A stretch of DNA of 64,000 nucleotides from Cryoendolithus antarcticus (taxonomy: Eukaryota; Ascomycota; Dothideomycetes; Cladosporiales; Cladosporiaceae): positions 1,054,001 through 1,118,000 of the forward strand of contig NAJO01000009.1 of the NCBI GenBank assembly GCA_002077065.1, written 5' to 3'. Each line of letters begins with the position of its first letter. Position 1 is the first letter of the stretch. Position numbers and translations under genes: made by a program. This document shows, in pieces, positions 21,752 through 32,822 of the stretch. Below the pieces are notes generated by a model. That model made no database searches. It saw only the letters and a list, made by a program, of their open reading frames with translations, and was not told the DNA's origin.

Positions 21752-22879
21752 ATGGCTCATGATCCTCCCAACAATCCGCCCATCTCAGGCCCTCCACAAT
21801 GCGCACGCTGTCCCCTCCCCTCCCTTGCAGTTCTTCGCCTGCACCCCCTCTGCCCAACTCACATAACGCAATACATTCACACCAAAACCATTAAGCGTCT
21901 CGAAACTTTCCGCACACGGTACTCTTCCCCCAATGATCCTCCCCGGCGACTTCTACTAGCTCTCTCCTTCGGCGTGAGCTCTACGAGTCTGTTGCAGATC
22001 CTGGATTTACATCTGGCTGGCCAACGGGAAAGGGTGGGGAGGGCGGGGGTGGAGGTACGGGTGCTGTGGGTGAGGGGTTTCAATGAGGGTGAGGAGGGAA
22101 AGGAGGAGGGGGAAGGGCAAGGGGAGGGGAGGATGCAGAGGTTAAGGGAGAGGCACCCGGCGCATGAGTTCGCCACGCTGGAGCTGGCTTCCGTGCTAAA
22201 TCTCGTCCCTGGCCTCGCAACCTCTCTTCTCCCTAATCCCGACCTCGACGCCTCCACCCCAACTTCCCACCGTCTCGACGCCCTCCTGACATCTCTCCCC
22301 TCCGCCTCTTCCCGAGCAGACCTGAAACGCACACTCCTGCACCGCCTGCTCCTCCACCATGCCTCCTCAACACACTGCTCCGCGCTCCTCTACGGCAGCA
22401 CGACCACCCTCCTCGCCGAACGAACTCTAGCCGAAGTCGCGTCGGGCAAAGGTTTCGCTCTACCCCAACTAATCACCGATACCCCCGCCACAACCTCGGA
22501 GGGCGGAGTGCAGATCCTGCATCCTCTACGAGATGTTCTGCGCAAAGAAATCCAGATCTACGCCTCCCTCGTCTCCCCCACCCTAACCTCTTTCCTCATC
22601 CCAGAGCAGCCAGTCGGCGCGAAAGCCGTCGTCAACTCCCGCGACGCGACGATCGAGGGTTTGATGCGCGGGTACTTTGAAGGCGTGGAAGAGGGTTTCC
22701 CAGCTGTGGTCAGTAACGTCGTGCGCACTGTTGGGAAATTGCAAGTCCAGCCGAAATTGGAGCGGGAGGAGAAGGTGGCGGATTGTGAAGTCTGCGGGCT
22801 GGATTTCGTACAGGAGGGCGAGGTGGAGAGGAGTAGAGTTTGTGGGGGGTGTGTGAGAATGCTTGGGCATGCGAGTTGA
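21752..22879 (+). CDS. NCS2: Cytoplasmic tRNA 2-thiolation protein 2
   Basis: This is the Ctu2/Ncs2 subunit of the Ncs6-Ncs2 complex that adds the 2-thio group to wobble U34 of Lys, Glu and Gln tRNAs, using sulfur carried by Urm1. It is a single exon of 375 aa, somewhat short for the family. The N-terminus has a Cys-rich zinc-binding pattern (CARC, HPLC). The PP-loop-like ATP pyrophosphatase domain begins RLLLALSFGVSSTSLLQILDLH. In Ncs2 proteins this loop is degenerate and non-catalytic, as here. LLYGSTTTLLAERTLAEVASGKG and RDVLRKEIQIYA are conserved family segments. The C-terminus has a further pair of CxxC motifs (CEVC, CGGC). Its stop lies 31 bp from the stop of the converging POL12 gene. 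A region at residues 100-130 is a Gly/Glu-rich insertion. Confidence 0.88.
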   Translation: MAHDPPNNPPISGPPQCARCPLPSLAVLRLHPLCPTHITQYIHTKTIKRLETFRTRYSSPNDPPRRLLLALSFGVSSTSLLQILDLHLAGQRERVGRAGVEVRVLWVRGFNEGEEGKEEGEGQGEGRMQRLRERHPAHEFATLELASVLNLVPGLATSLLPNPDLDASTPTSHRLDALLTSLPSASSRADLKRTLLHRLLLHHASSTHCSALLYGSTTTLLAERTLAEVASGKGFALPQLITDTPATTSEGGVQILHPLRDVLRKEIQIYASLVSPTLTSFLIPEQPVGAKAVVNSRDATIEGLMRGYFEGVEEGFPAVVSNVVRTVGKLQVQPKLEREEKVADCEVCGLDFVQEGEVERSRVCGGCVRMLGHAS

Positions 22880-22910
22880 TGAACGTGAGAGCTATGCAGG
22901 GTGGGAGGGT

Positions 22911-24984
22911 TTATATGCGCACTACATCTACCCTCGCGCGGCTGTGGACTTCGTGCCCCAAGACGTGGTCCGCCTCGCGCTCTTCGTCTGAGGCTGTCGA
23001 GCGAGGGTGCAGGGATAGCGAGGCGTAGGTGCCTGCTCCGCGGCGTTTGGAGAGGGTGCCGGGGTTGATGACTAGCACCGAGTCGACGACCTAGATCCGT
23101 CAAAGTCAGCAATGCGACTACAACCTCATGAATATCAAGACGACTGACCTTCGCAAATGCCGGCAACGCAGAAGGCAATACCAGCACATCAGGCCTGACA
23201 CTCAACCACTCCCCCAACTTCAAAAACCCGATATCCAAACCCGCTCCAATCGGCAGCACGCCACCCTCTTCTCCAAGGCCCTCGAGGCCAGTGCTAAGCG
23301 CCGGCAACGCCTCCCTAGCCTGCGGCGGAAACACGGGGAAGAAATGCCTTTGCTCTATGACCTGCCCTGCGAGTCGTGCAAGCATGTCCTCCCCACTACC
23401 CAACCCGCCTGCAGAAGACTTGACGTTCTCCCTCCGCAGCTCGGAGAGGATGTCCTGGCTGCTTATCCCTAAGACTGTCTCGTTGATGCTGAGGGTCATG
23501 GGGTTCGTGACGACTTGGACTTGTTTCGGTAGCCCCAGCGGCCCCTTCGCAAACTTGTCTTGGGGCCAGGAGACTGCGGTGCTGATTGCGTCGCGGACGG
23601 AGGGGACGAGGATGATCGTTATCGTCGGCACGGCCTGGCAGAGCTGCTGTAACGGCACCGATATCAGCGCGCGGAAAACATCATTCAGCGTCGCGCGGTC
23701 GGGGTCAATGTGTGCTGAGGCTGGGAGATGGGGTTCAAGATCTCCGGCTGCGAAGAAAGGGTGTTCGAGGTCTAGGAACGGGCCAGTCAGGAGCAGGATA
23801 TCCGGTTGTTGGGTCCGCGCGAGGTCTAGCAGGGCGTGCAGGGCGGCGAAGGAGAGGTCTGTGTCTGGCGTGTAGGGCCCGGAGGCTATGAGGTATTGGA
23901 GCGGCGTGGCTTTGCCTGTGGCCGAGATCGTGCGGTCTGTATGAATGGATAGCTCGGAGGGCGTTGAGGCTGCTGGGGGGAGTAAAGGCAGGGTGAGCGT
24001 TTCGGAAACGAGGAAGCTCTCGCCGTTCACATTCGTACCGCGCAACGCGACTATCTTTCCTGGAAAGACGTCGTAGCTCACTCCTGGCTGGAACTTCAAC
24101 TGCACCCTTAGTCCGGCGCCCATGCGTCTGCTGGTCTCGAGGGTGATGGACGCGGCGTTGAGTTTGCCTGTTGGTTGATCGCAGGCTATGCGGCCTACTG
24201 CGACGATTTCCGCGGTTGACTGGGCAGCAGGGTTGCCAAAGGCGGAGTCCGGGAGTTTGTGGTGGTCTTGGACTAGCTCCGTGAAGGTATCTATTCGGTC
24301 GTCTAGAATTTCAGAGGCGGATGTAAGTTGCATGGCCATGCTCTTATACGCGAACTTCGGGATCTCCGTGTTTGCCTTCAGCAGCACTCGCTTCTCTATC
24401 CGCGGTTCCTCATCGTCCGCTGCACCTGCGCCAGCCAAATGCCCATTCAGCGTCTCAACAACCTGCCCAGCGTTCTGTCGCTCGGCGAAGCTAGTCACCG
24501 GCCCCTCCGCTCTACTTCCCGCACCATTAGGCGAACTCCTCCCATTACTCTTTACCACCTTCCCACTCGGCGTCCCCATCTCCGCCGCCTTCCTCTTCCC
24601 CCCTCCCCTCGCACTGCCACTCCCTGCCCCGTCACTCCCCGGGGTCAACCCCTCCATCATCCCAAACACATCTCCATTCCCTCTCACCGCGCCCCTCGGC
24701 GTCGCAGCCACAGCTCTCTTGACCGAAGCATGTGGAGCTTTCGCTCGTGATTCTCTTTCAAGAGCATCTTGCAAGTCTTTCTTGAAGTCTTTCACGGTTT
24801 TGAAGGATATTTGTGTGGTTTCTGTGCCCATTTTGATGGCGTAGGACTCCCATTTGTAGAAGAGCTCTTCGGGGGCTAGGGAGAGGAGGGAGGTTAGAGA
24901 GGACAGTTCGTGGAGGACGTCGGAGGGAAGGGGGGTGTGCGGAGAGAAGAGGGTGTGGAGTTGTGTGGTGGGGTCGTCGGCCAT
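22911..24984 (-). CDS. POL12: DNA polymerase alpha subunit B
   Basis: This is the regulatory B subunit of DNA polymerase alpha-primase, which tethers the polymerase to the replisome and links it to telomere capping. Exon 1 is 23149-24984, the intron 23091-23148 (58 nt, GTCAGT...GATCTAG, phase 0) and exon 2 22911-23090; 671 aa. The N-terminal helical domain (~1-90) is followed by a disordered Ser/Gly/Lys linker (~95-190), an OB fold (~250-345) and the inactive calcineurin-like phosphoesterase domain (~360-671; LLLTGPFLDLEHP, IILVPSVRDA). The splice restores the family's C-terminal sequence (AFAK|VVDSVLVINPGTLSKRR). Without it the frame runs on into sequence antisense to CTU2. The start at 24984 (MADDPTTQLHTLF) was preferred to an in-frame ATG at 25020. 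Confidence 0.93.
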
Positions 24985-25481
24985 GATTGCTGGATGCGTG
25001 GGGAATATACAGATTTGCACAGCGTCTACTGTACTGCTGTAGGACTGTCAAAAGCGCAGCATGGGGAGACGCGTTCTGGCAGACGCGTAAAGTGGAGATA
25101 AGATGGATCAGATAAGAGGCGATGGTGGGGGCCGAATGCCGATGTGTGAGCCCACGACATGCTTGACTGCTGACATCTGCTTACGCATTGGCCTAGGATT
25201 CCATCCAGGCGCACATATGTGGGCCCGTCCTAAGCCTTACCTCTAAGATGTCTTCGTCACCTTATCTCGCCATTTTCATGACGATCCTCGCAATCGCAAG
25301 CCGGGATAGAATGGTAGGTGGCTTGCCAATGGGGGCTCAATCTCGCCCGCCCCAGGCGCCCCTGCATCTCGGGTCATTCTCACCGCAATTCCCGAACAGC
25401 AACGTCAATATACTCACATTTGTTCGTGGGCCTGTCTCTTTGTAGCTTTTCTCTCCCATAGTTCCTCCCACAGCAGCAGAC
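24985..25481. promoter_or_regulatory. Divergent promoter region POL12 / PDR16-like
   Basis: 497 bp between two divergent starts. An ATG frame at 25248 is not conserved-looking. I cannot pick out a reliable MluI-box (ACGCGT) for POL12: two ACGCGT sequences occur near 25071-25088 (GACGCGTTCT and GACGCGTAAA). These match the replication-gene MCB core, but function is inference. Confidence 0.45.
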
Positions 25482-26728
25482 ATGGCGGAAGCTCCAGTAA
25501 TCTCGGCTTCGGCAGCGGCCACACCGTCAGCGCCGTCGCGCGCCGAGTCCTTCACGTCTGCAATCTCACAGAATGGCACGCCAGCTACATCGACGCAAAG
25601 TACCAGCGCAGGCGCTGAGCAGGAAGAGGTTGGCTGGACAGCACCGGCTGGTACGCTGAAAGTGCCCATACCGCGACCATCTGCCACATCGAAGCCGCCA
25701 AAGCCGGCAGAGCTGAGCGCAGAGCAGGAAGTGAAGTACGTACTAATGAGTCTCGTATGTACGTGTATCGCGGCGCCTGACCACAATCTAGATACGCCAC
25801 AGTCTTTGCCCAAGTCTCGCAATGGACATCCCTCCCCACCACGACCCTCAAAGGCGCCGCCTCCGCCCCAGTCCAAGACCATGAACGCATGTTCCTAACC
25901 CACGAATGCATCCTCCGCTACCTCCGTGCCACGAAATGGAGCACAGCCAACGCCCTCAAACGCCTGCAGTCAACTCTCTCCTGGCGACGAGAGTATGGCG
26001 CAGACACCTTCACCTTCGACTACATCTCCCCCGAGAACGAGACCGGCAAGCAAATAATTCTCGGCTACGACAACGACGCAAGACCGTGCCTCTACCTCAG
26101 CCCCGGCAAACAGAACACCAAGATGTCCGACCGCCAGATCCACCACCTCTGCTTTATGCTCGACCACGTCATAGACATGATGCCCCCCGGCCAAGAAACC
26201 ACAGCCCTGCTCATAAACTTCTCGGGCGCAGCAGGCGGCTCCGTGCCCTCCGTAGGCCAAGCCCGCGCCGTGCTGAACATCCTGCAAGGCCACAACCCTG
26301 AACGTCTTGGTAGAGCGCTTATCTCGCAACTGCCCTGGTACGTCAACATCTTCTTCAAAGCCATCGCTGGCTTCATCGACCCGGTCACAAAGGAGAAGAT
26401 GAAGTTCAACGAGGATCTGCGGCAGTATGTCCCGCCGGAGCAGCTTTGGAATCAGGCTACGGGCGATTTGGACTTTGAGTACGATCATGCTGTGTACTGG
26501 AAGGCGCTGCAGGAGGAGTGTGAGAAGAGGCGGAAGGCTTATAGGGAGAGGTGGGAGAGCGGTGGGAAAAGGATTGGAGAATTTGAGGAGTATTTGAGGG
26601 GTGGAGATGCGAAGAGTCTTGGACAGAAGTTGGACGAGGCGGGGAAGCTTGAGGGTGTTGATGCGGAAGGGAAGGAGAAGGTGGATGTTGATTTGGCTGC
26701 GGCGGAGGTTGCCAAGCTGACGGTTTAG
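25482..26728 (+). CDS. Sec14-like phosphatidylinositol transfer protein (Pdr16/Pdr17 type)
   Basis: This is a CRAL-TRIO lipid-binding protein that moves or presents phosphatidylinositol and affects sterol/azole response and lipid-droplet metabolism in yeast relatives. Exon 1 is 25482-25735, the intron 25736-25791 (56 nt, GTACGT...CAATCTAG, phase 2) and exon 2 25792-26728; 396 aa. The splice gives EVK|YATVFAQVSQW. A disordered 80-residue lead precedes the CRAL-TRIO-N helices (ECILRYLRATKWSTANALKRLQSTLSWRREYG). The lipid-binding domain follows (ENETGKQIILGYDNDARPCLYL through LISQLPWYVNIFFKAIAGFIDP). These segments match the yeast Pdr16/Pdr17 subgroup more closely than Sec14 itself, judged from memory of the family. 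The tail is a Lys/Glu-rich helix. The choice between Pdr16 and Pdr17 orthology is open. Confidence 0.9.
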
Positions 26729-27217
26729 ATGTGGTGATGAGTAGGATGGGCATGATATTGCATTGCGAGGCGTTTTCGGCATGAGGGACAGTCCTCCACG
26801 GGCAGTGCAGCATTTTGCAGAACTAGGAAGGCCGTAGATGATGCTATGGCTTGCATGGGAAATTGCGAATCAGTCGTACACATCGCTGACCGGCGAATAG
26901 GTACGCGAGTAGCCTGAGGACGTCGAGCTCCTTTTTATACCCCATGTCCACATGGGAGGACAGCATCTGTAAGCGATATTGACATCTCACATCATACTGT
27001 AATTCTTCTTCTCACTCACTTAGGGGGGCTACCGATGATCACAAGGCTCACACATTCGCGCCTTCCTCTTACACTGTACGTCGTCACTGCCTTGTGCAGT
27101 CTCGGCTTTGGAACATCACAACTTCCTCTTACACCGTTCTCCAACTCCTTCCATCCCACCACGACTGTCATCCCTTCATACACATCTGCTACCACTACTC
27201 TCCCCCGTCCTTCCACC
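26729..27217. promoter_or_regulatory. Intergenic region upstream of C2H2 gene
   Basis: 489 bp. The downstream frame is open back to 27035, but that part is Thr/Ser/Pro-rich leader-like sequence, so I start the gene at 27218. No repeats were seen. Confidence 0.35.
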
Positions 27218-29003
27218 ATGGCCTCCCGCCACCGCTCCATCCACTTCACCTCGAACGCCGACAACGACATCCGCTGCACCTACCGCTCCTGCACATTCAC
27301 CTTCGCCACCACGAATGACATGAAAGCGCACAAACTCACCGACCCCGCGCACCACTACTGCAAAAAGTGCGACACCGACTGCCTCGACTGGAGTGACTTA
27401 ACCCAACACAAAATCGACGCCATGGCCCCCTGGCTCGAACTGCACAAAGACCACCCCGACATCTACAACAGCAACCCAAAACACATCGTCTGCGAGTTCT
27501 GCGGCGAGGACTTCAAGTCTTTCGGTGGGAGGAAGGAGCATAGGAAGATGATGCACACGGCGTTGCAGAAAGTCGCTTGTGGCGGATGCGGGAAAGTTGT
27601 CGAGGGAGCGAGCTGGATGATCGCGCATCTGGAGAAGGGGCAGTGTCAGGTGATACATAGGTGGAAGTTTCTGCAGTGGGTGCAGGCGAAGTACGTGCAG
27701 GATGAGCTTGATAAGCAGGGGCGTTGGGGCGAGCTAAATGAGAATCTGGCGAGGAATCCGAAGTTTGCGCTTCCGGAGGCGGGGGCGAGGCCCGGGGCTA
27801 TCGAGGAGGGGAGTCAGTCTGATAGGGAGGAGGGGGGCGTGTTGTTGGACCTTGTTGATGACGCGCAGGGGGGTGGAGTACGACCGCTGGATGTTGAGAT
27901 TGAGTTGGTCGAGCTGCATGGGAAGAGGGTTCCATTGACGAGGGCAAATTTGGAGCAGTGGCCGAAGATACCGAGGAAGGAGGAGAAGGGGCAGGTGCAT
28001 GAGTATTTGGAGAAATTGAAGATTGGCGAGGGTGATGATGGGGGATTGCTGTTGCCTACGAGTGACTTCACGAGTCGTCGTGGTGGGAACAAGGTGCAGT
28101 CCGGATCGATTGGCACTACTTTCTCGCCTCCTTCTACACCTAGCTATAGCGCCGCATTCCGCGCTGCCACCAACGAGGATGCCGACGACGATGATGCGGT
28201 ATCCGTGGCCACCGCCCAGGCTAGCGCAGTGCTCGCCCGTCAGCCAGACTGGCTCACTAAGACCCCAAAGCCAGCTCCACCCGCCAGAGCCTGGGGCACA
28301 CCCAACACGACCAAAGCGCTGTTCCCATCCGCTCGTCCCACACCGCCAGATGCCATTGCCCGTGCTCGCAATGCCGAGCGTGCGATCGCCACCCAGCCGC
28401 GCGACATCCGCGAGACACGCTTTTGGGTTCGTCCACCACCTCACTGCCCACTTACGCGACACGCCTACTAATGCACATCATGACAGGACCCCACCGACCC
28501 GTCCTACAACGCCGAGCGTTTCTTCGACCCCCTACTAGAACGCTACCAATGTCCCTTCCCCGGCTGCGATACCGAGCCCGTCCTCACGCCGACAGATCTG
28601 CACGACCACTTCGCGATCGCGCACATGCGCACGAAGTGGCGGTGTGAGGTGCCGAGCTGCTTCAAGACTTTCCGCACGACGAGTGCGTTGGTGGCACACT
28701 GCGAGAGTGCGAGTAAGTGTGGAGTCAGGGGGTGGGGTGGGCTGAAGACGGTACGTGTCTTACTACCAAACTCGTCCTGGTAATTCGATGAAGGTACTGA
28801 TTATTGTGGCAATGCAGATGCTGGATACCGCTACCGGCGGCTTTCTGGCTTCGAAGCGCTTGCCGGAGCCGGTCATCTTTCGTCCGGACAACGCTGTGGT
28901 CAAGGCTGGGAAGCCGGCTGTGAATGGGCTGATGCCGACAATGTTCAAGGGGACTGTGCCGGGGCGGAAGGTCGAGGGGCAAGTGTGGGCTTCAGGGTGG
29001 TGA
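27218..29003 (+). CDS. C2H2-type zinc-finger protein
   Basis: This is a probable nuclear nucleic-acid-binding protein of unknown target. Exons are 27218-28426, 28487-28750 and 28818-29003. The introns (28427-28486 and 28751-28817) are phase 0 with GTTCGT and GTACGT donors and ATGACAG and AATGCAG acceptors; 552 aa. Degenerate C2H2 fingers lie near the N-terminus (CTYRSC...H, CKKC..., CEFCGEDFKSFGGRKEHRKMMH, CGGC...). Another pair is in exon 2 (CPFPGCDTEP...HDHFAIAH and CEVPSCFKTFRTTSALVAHC). The middle is acidic and disordered. The last exon (MLDTATGGFLASKRLPEPVIF) has no recognised domain but is coding-like. The two finger groups separated by ~290 residues are a familiar layout in uncharacterised Pezizomycotina proteins. 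ATG 27218 follows TTCCACC, a good context. Confidence 0.85.
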
Positions 29004-29894
29004 ATGGACGGGCATACGAGCCTCCGATGAGGCTGTTACAGCTGTATGAGAAGTCAAACAGATGCAGCACACATAGTTGCTGAACCAGCGACCGACCGAT
29101 GGCAGATTGGATGGCTAGTGGGAACTGCCGGTGCTTTACTAACCTCTGCTGTATAATGCCATGGACGCTCGGTCACGAGAGGCAGTGAGTAGCTAGTGTG
29201 ACTGCACAGCCCAAGTCCAAAGAGGCAAGGCGGTACCTAGCTGCATAAACTGATAGCGATAACTAAAACTCGGCCCACTTGCAGCTTCTCCTGTTGAAGT
29301 ACCCGGCCAACCCACTTTACCCAACATGAAGTCTCACCTAGCACAGCAGCATTCCAGACTGCGTTGTAAGGAGTCAAGCCGTTGCTAGATAGAACATACC
29401 TTTGTTGCGCACTTGGCTGCAAGTTCGGGATAATATGCCCGTGAGGTTGACCATACAGCTGGCTGGGCAGAGCGAGCACCATACATCAACAACACGAGAG
29501 CGACAATACCATCTACCAATGCGGTGCCTGTGCCGGCGTGTTGTTCATATGCATGTGAGTTTCTCGTGCTTCCCTCTTGTGCACGTGCTTTGATATGACG
29601 CTTCAGCCATGGATTGATGACCCATCGTGTACAGTTCCTTGGTTTGACGACGAGCACTAGTGCGATCGGGGATCGGCCAATGACAGCGCGGCAGCGGAAC
29701 GAGAGTGTAGTGAGGAAGGTGTAACAAAGACTTGACTGCGAACCTGTGTGGGAAACGGAAGGAAGGAGCGAGGAAGGCTCACCTCTACTCCCCCATCTGA
29801 GCTCGGACCCACGCATGCTGCGCTAGTGAATTGTCGACAGAGATCAGTAATCGTACCGCACTATACAACGGACCTCCTCCATTCGCAGTGCGCG
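29004..29894. other. Convergent intergenic region
   Basis: 0.9 kb between the C2H2 gene and the PTM1-like gene, which point toward each other. The longest frame (143 aa, 29385-29816, minus) has no domain and an unnatural composition, so I left it out. No repeat was recognised. Confidence 0.35.
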
Positions 29895-31705
29895 CTATTT
29901 TACAAGCCTTCCCCTATCATCGTCGTCGCTCTCGCTCCCCGCTTCGTCTTCGAGCGCGAACATCGTCTCGCCGTCCAGACTCGCTCGCGGCATAGCAGCC
30001 ATCTTCATAGGCTTAGGCGCTGGCAGCGGTGAGACGTCGCGCGCCCCGTCATTCCCTCCGCCGCTTCGAGGAGCGTTGTAAGAGGGTACGGAGTCGTAGG
30101 CAGGCGGCTTTGGCGTAGCAGAGTCGTTGGCCTCGAGATCCTCCGAGTCAAAGGTAAGTGAGTCGCGGGAGGCGAGGTCGAAGCCATCGTCGTCTTGAGC
30201 GATCTGTCAAAGCTGTTAGCAAGCATAGCACGTGGTGGTATCACGTCAAACATACCTCATCACTCATAGCAAACCTCCGATTATTCGCCGTCGGCCGCCA
30301 CACATAAGCGATAAACGCCACATCCGCGAAATACACCAGATTCAACCACCCATCCAGAATAAACCACCTCGTGCCCCAATGCTCCGGTACGAAGTCCTCG
30401 TCCCCTTGCCCGGCGAAAGTCCAGCTGTTGACGAAGAAGAAGGCGAAGATGACGATGATGGAGCTGAGAATGCACCACCATAGTTTCCTATACATGGCGG
30501 CTTTGACGGTCTGCTTCCGTTCCGTGAGGTCCTTTAGTGTGAGATTGAGCGAGTTCAGGGTCCAGATGTAGAAGGCTGTCAATGTGCCTGCTAGGGGCAG
30601 GACGACAAGGAGGACCAGCGGGCCGGCGTTCTCTGGTGTCACGGTCAGGGAGGCGACGGAATAGAGCACGCCGAAGAGGAAGTGCGTGATTGCTAGCCAG
30701 CGGACGTAGACCATTGTTTTGCCGAGGGTGTGTTTGACAACACCATAGCCCATGCAGACTATCAGGAGCAGGAAGAAGGAGAAGCTGTTGCGGGCAGCGG
30801 AGAGGATCGCGTCGACGACTAGAAGGACTTTAGCACCGGTGTTCAGGCCATGTCGATTCTGGTAGTCGTAGAATAGCCAGGTGATGAACATCTCGATCAC
30901 GAGGAACACCAGAATGGCCGTGATGTAATTTTGCACGGCGAGAATATCGCTGCGGTTGAGGTAGTACAGCGCTCCCCAGCCCAGCCCAAGAAAGGCGTAG
31001 ACAATCGTTATCGCGGCGTAAAAGGGCAGCTTCGCGATCTGGGCCGCGGGGAGCTCGCCAAAAGCATTCCGGAAGACTACCACGGCGTTGTAGTCTGTGT
31101 CGCTGTAGCCGAAGGTTCCGACGCAGTAGTAGCCTGTGCGCTTAATTTGGTAGGTTATGGGGTCGGGGTTTTTGAGGTGGACGGCTAGGGAGATGATTTG
31201 AGAGCGCGAGGTCTCGGTTGCGTTGTCTGCCGTTATAAAGGCGCCGAGCTGGTCTTGTTTGCAGAGGTTGGCGTCTACGCTGGGTGGGTCGCAGATGTAG
31301 ATAGTCTGGATTACGGACGTCAGCCATTGCGCTTACGACTACGCTTCATGCCCAGTATACTCACATTGTCCGGCGGAGGTACCGGCTTTCCCACCAAGTG
31401 TCTATCCTGCCACTCAAACACCACCAAGCTGACCATCGGATCCTGATCCTCGGGTATGGCATCTTTGGGCGGTATGAACTTGGTGAGTATGAATGGATCA
31501 ACAGCTCCTCCCCAAGCCTTCCTCGAGTACATGCCCGAGCATACTTGTCGATTCGACTCTTTCTGTGTCTACAGATATGTCAGTGGCTGTCCCGTGTGCC
31601 ACTTCGCGCCAGGCATATGGGACGTACGACAGACTGCTCAGCAGCTTGCGCGACGACCAGGAGCTCCACGAGCACCGCGGCGCACAGCTGCCGCCATCTC
31701 CCCAT
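29895..31705 (-). CDS. PTM1/GPR107-like seven-transmembrane protein
   Basis: This is a Golgi/endomembrane protein of the Lung_7-TM_R (PTM1, TMEM87, GPR107/108) family, thought to act in Golgi-plasma membrane trafficking. Exons (minus) are 31628-31705, 31365-31568, 30256-31305 and 29895-30203. The introns are 31569-31627, 31306-31364 and 30204-30255, all phase 0, 52-59 nt. The product is 546 aa. Exon 1 encodes a clear signal peptide (MGRWRQLCAAVLVELLVVAQ). Exons 2-3 give the lumenal domain with Cys pairs (RQVCSGMYSRKAWGGA, TIYICDP, GYYCVG). Seven membrane helices follow (LPFYAAITIVYAFLGLGWGA onward). The last exon is an acidic cytoplasmic tail. All four joins keep frame and restore sequence expected of the family. 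The first and last exons are easily missed by single-frame reading. Confidence 0.9.
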
Positions 31706-32134
31706 CCCGCCCACGACAATCGCGTAGCGTTTTGCTCGTTTCGATAGACCACCCTGTACGGCTGCGCGACGCGTAGTCCCGGTAGTGCTTGCTGCAGATC
31801 CAGCTCCCGCAGCCTGGTGCTGCTGGATCAGAAGGGGTTGGCTTGACGATTATCCGCGATGTGGACGGTACAAGTCCTTCGTTCAGTGCAGTAGGACAAC
31901 CACTGATGCTACAGCCAAGATATCGATCGAGTTTGCTGCTAAGGGGTTAAAATGTACCACAGTGAGATTGCCCGAGCATGTGCTTTCACGTCGGTTCCAA
32001 CGTCCATGTGAAGACCGCGACTTCCATGCGCCAGGGACAGACTTTCAGCCCTATGAACATGAGCTGCCTCGCGCCTCGGCCTGGGCATACATGGGCATTT
32101 GCTACCATCACATACATGGTCTCGTCTTCATCAA
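31706..32134. promoter_or_regulatory. Divergent promoter region PTM1-like / GEP4
   Basis: 429 bp between divergent starts, presumably serving both genes. No motif stands out. Confidence 0.4.
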
Positions 32135-32822
32135 ATGGCCAATCTCAATATCTCTGGCACACTAAACGTCCTCCGGCTCTTCGCAAATCCGACACTCTGC
32201 CTGCCCCATTACACGGTCTCGACATTCGACAAGCTCCCAGTACCCCTGTCTAAAGCACTCCCGTCTCGACCAGATATCCGCGCCGTTGTGTTAGACAAAG
32301 ACAACTGCTTCGCTACTCCTCACTCCAACATCGTAAATCCTCCATACCAGGCCAAATTTGAGGAGCTCAAGTCCGCTTACCCTGGATCGCAACTTCTCAT
32401 TGTCTCCAATACAGCCGGGACTGGCGCAGACCCCGGCTTCCAGCAAGCTGACTTACTGGAACGCAACACGGGCATCAAAGTACTGCATCACGCGACGAAG
32501 AAACCTGGCTGTCATGGCGAGATCATGGACTACTTCCGCGGATTGCCAGGGACGAAAGTGACGATGCCGGAGCAAGTGGCGATCGTTGGGGATCGACTGT
32601 TCACCGATGTGATGATGGCTAACATGATGGGCGCGCATGCCATCTGGGTCAGAGATGGGGTGGTGAAAGACAGCACTACGGTAGGTGAACTTGTCATCTC
32701 ATCCTTCAAGCAGCGGTATTAATCTTCACATTGTCCAGTTCGCGAGATTCGAGAAGAGTCTCGCCAGCTTCTTGCAGATACGAGGCTTTGAGGCGCCCAT
32801 GCCTAAGAGCGACTTCGAATAG
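32135..32822 (+). CDS. GEP4: Mitochondrial phosphatidylglycerophosphatase
   Basis: This HAD-superfamily (class IIIA) phosphatase dephosphorylates phosphatidylglycerophosphate to phosphatidylglycerol in the mitochondrial matrix, a step in cardiolipin synthesis. Exon 1 is 32135-32680, the intron 32681-32738 (58 nt, GTAGGT...TTGTCCAG, phase 0) and exon 2 32739-32822; 209 aa. The nucleophile motif is DKDNC (Asp54, Asp56). The later acidic motif is GDRLFTDV, followed by GAHAIWVRDGV. The N-terminus (MANLNISGTLNVLRLFANP) matches the family and carries little acidic charge. ATG 32135 was preferred to an in-frame start at 32099. The second exon (FARFEKSLASFLQIRGFEAP) is short but needed for the conserved C-terminus. 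Confidence 0.93.

Noticed and set aside
29385..29816. 143-aa minus-strand frame
   Set aside because: Unnatural composition, no start context or domain, and it lies in a convergent intergenic region.
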